From: an uncultured Eubacteriales bacterium
GTDB lineage: Bacteria; Bacillota; Clostridia; Lachnospirales; Anaerotignaceae
Length of the DNA: 15,728 bases
Assembly (NCBI GenBank): GCA_900548595.1
Contig: URLB01000040.1
Location: 1 to 15,728, forward strand
Reading direction: 5' to 3'
This document shows positions 15,166-15,728 of this stretch, one piece after another. Within the stretch, counting starts at the first letter, position 1, and each line of letters starts with the position of its first letter. The position numbers were made by a program, and so were the translations under genes. The notes below the pieces were generated by a model, which did not search any database, was not told where the DNA came from, and was given only the letters and a program-made list of their open reading frames with translations.

Positions 15166-15728
15166 TCATTTATATATAACAAATTTTTTCCATCCGCTTC
15201 CGCTTAAATTAAAAGTTCTTTCGGAAAGAACATCATTCAAGGAAAGTTCTATAGTTTCTCTTGGAGGACCCCATATAAACTTCCAGTCATCATGCAGTAC
15301 CTCATTATAAATTTCTACAAATTCGCCGTGTTTGATATTTTCATCAATGATAGTAAACAATTGGTAGTGCTCCAGAGCAGATTCTATTAATATTTCCATA
15401 TCCATATTAGATTTGTCAAAAACTTTGATTTCTTTATTAACAAATTTTCTTGTGTTTTCAATAGTATCAACATAGTAGTATAAATGATGAGATAATAAAT
15501 AATAAAATTTATTATGAAAATTGCCTTTGAATTTTAAATAAGGTTCTTTATGAATATAAATACCGCTTATCATACCGTCATCCATTTTGTTGTAAAAATC
15601 ATCTAAGTGCTCCTGATGAAAAAATGGGAATTTACTTAAAGACGAGTAATCATATAACTTGTCTGAAATAATTTCATAAAGTCGCTTTTCATCAAGTTTT
15701 CTTGGGAAAAAGATAAAAGAAAATAAAC
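15166..15728 (-). CDS. Tandem paralogue 1, 5' end just outside the window
   Basis: The frame is open to the window edge. Aligned with its sister copy at a constant 577-base offset, only four bases (ATGA) are missing, so the full product should also be 188 residues starting MSLFSFIFFP. An internal ATG at 15585 is not the start. The C-terminal 60 residues are identical to paralogue 2; the central part (about 41-123) differs at about half of the positions, for example GIYIHKEPYLKFKG against GLYISKEPNLSFKG. Its TGA stop sits in the GAGGTGA ribosome site of paralogue 2, with ten bases between stop and next start, so the two are translationally coupled. The family is unrecognised; an immunity role is possible by context. 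Confidence 0.77.
   Translation of the reverse strand, partial: LFSFIFFPRKLDEKRLYEIISDKLYDYSSLSKFPFFHQEHLDDFYNKMDDGMISGIYIHKEPYLKFKGNFHNKFYYLLSHHLYYYVDTIENTRKFVNKEIKVFDKSNMDMEILIESALEHYQLFTIIDENIKHGEFVEIYNEVLHDDWKFIWGPPRETIELSLNDVLSERTFNLSGSGWKKFVIYK
15170..15350 (-). repeat. 181-bp exact direct repeat, copy B (3' end of paralogue 1)
   Basis: This is the partner of 14593-14773 at an offset of 577 bases. A second near-identical block at the same offset covers the 5' ends of both genes (about 15078-15151 against 15655-15728, one mismatch seen at 15111/15688). Confidence 0.95.

Noticed and set aside
14593..15350. Direct repeats as a CRISPR array or insertion-sequence ends
   Set aside because: There are only two copies, each 181 bp and within coding sequence, at an offset that equals one gene plus its spacer. 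This is a gene duplication.

Overview
The window looks like chromosome of a low-GC Gram-positive anaerobe of the class Clostridia (Bacillota). This rests on gene content and order: holB-ricT-trmN6-rsmI, a T-box leader in front of ileS, and an S41 peptidase with S-layer homology (SLH) repeats. Strong AGGAGG-type ribosome sites, TTGACA/TATAAT promoters and frequent AGA and ATA codons agree. UGA is an ordinary stop here (holB and ricT end with it), so the genetic code is standard. I cannot name a species.

Positions 1-3812 (+ strand) form a compact housekeeping run: the end of holB (DNA polymerase III delta'), ricT, a small A+T-rich gene for a HARE-type winged-helix protein, a TrmN6-like methyltransferase, rsmI and a YbaK/ProX-type trans-editing deacylase. 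The genes overlap or nearly touch, except that the small HARE gene is squeezed between ricT and trmN6 and looks like a later insertion. An internal promoter at 3816-3844 then drives a small unknown membrane protein that is start/stop coupled to asnA (aspartate-ammonia ligase). A strong terminator closes this unit at 5295-5327.

Positions 5329-7751 (+ strand) hold an envelope unit under a near-consensus promoter: a lipoprotein and a secreted S41-family peptidase. The peptidase is interrupted inside its C-terminal SLH region by an in-frame TGA; the remaining SLH sequence continues in the same frame to 7751. A bidirectional terminator separates it from the convergent pncB gene (nicotinate phosphoribosyltransferase, - strand).

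Positions 9274-9967 are non-coding. They hold the pncB leader, an A+T-rich hairpin, a good promoter (TTTACA-17-TATAAT) and an isoleucine T-box riboswitch (ATC specifier, AGGTGGTACCGCGG core, intrinsic terminator). The T-box controls the long-form ileS that follows (9968-13087).

Positions 13099-15728 (- strand) are accessory in character. Reading leftward from the window edge there are two tandem 188-residue cytosolic paralogues whose ends are identical or nearly so and whose middles have diverged, then a terminator, then a promoter with a perfect palindrome over its -35 position. These are followed by two coupled genes for secreted proteins: a small one of 138 aa and one of 304 aa whose C-terminus ends in a histidine-rich motif like those of polymorphic toxins. 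I read this as a candidate secreted-effector module with tandem immunity genes. That is inference and is the part of the window most likely to hold something undescribed.
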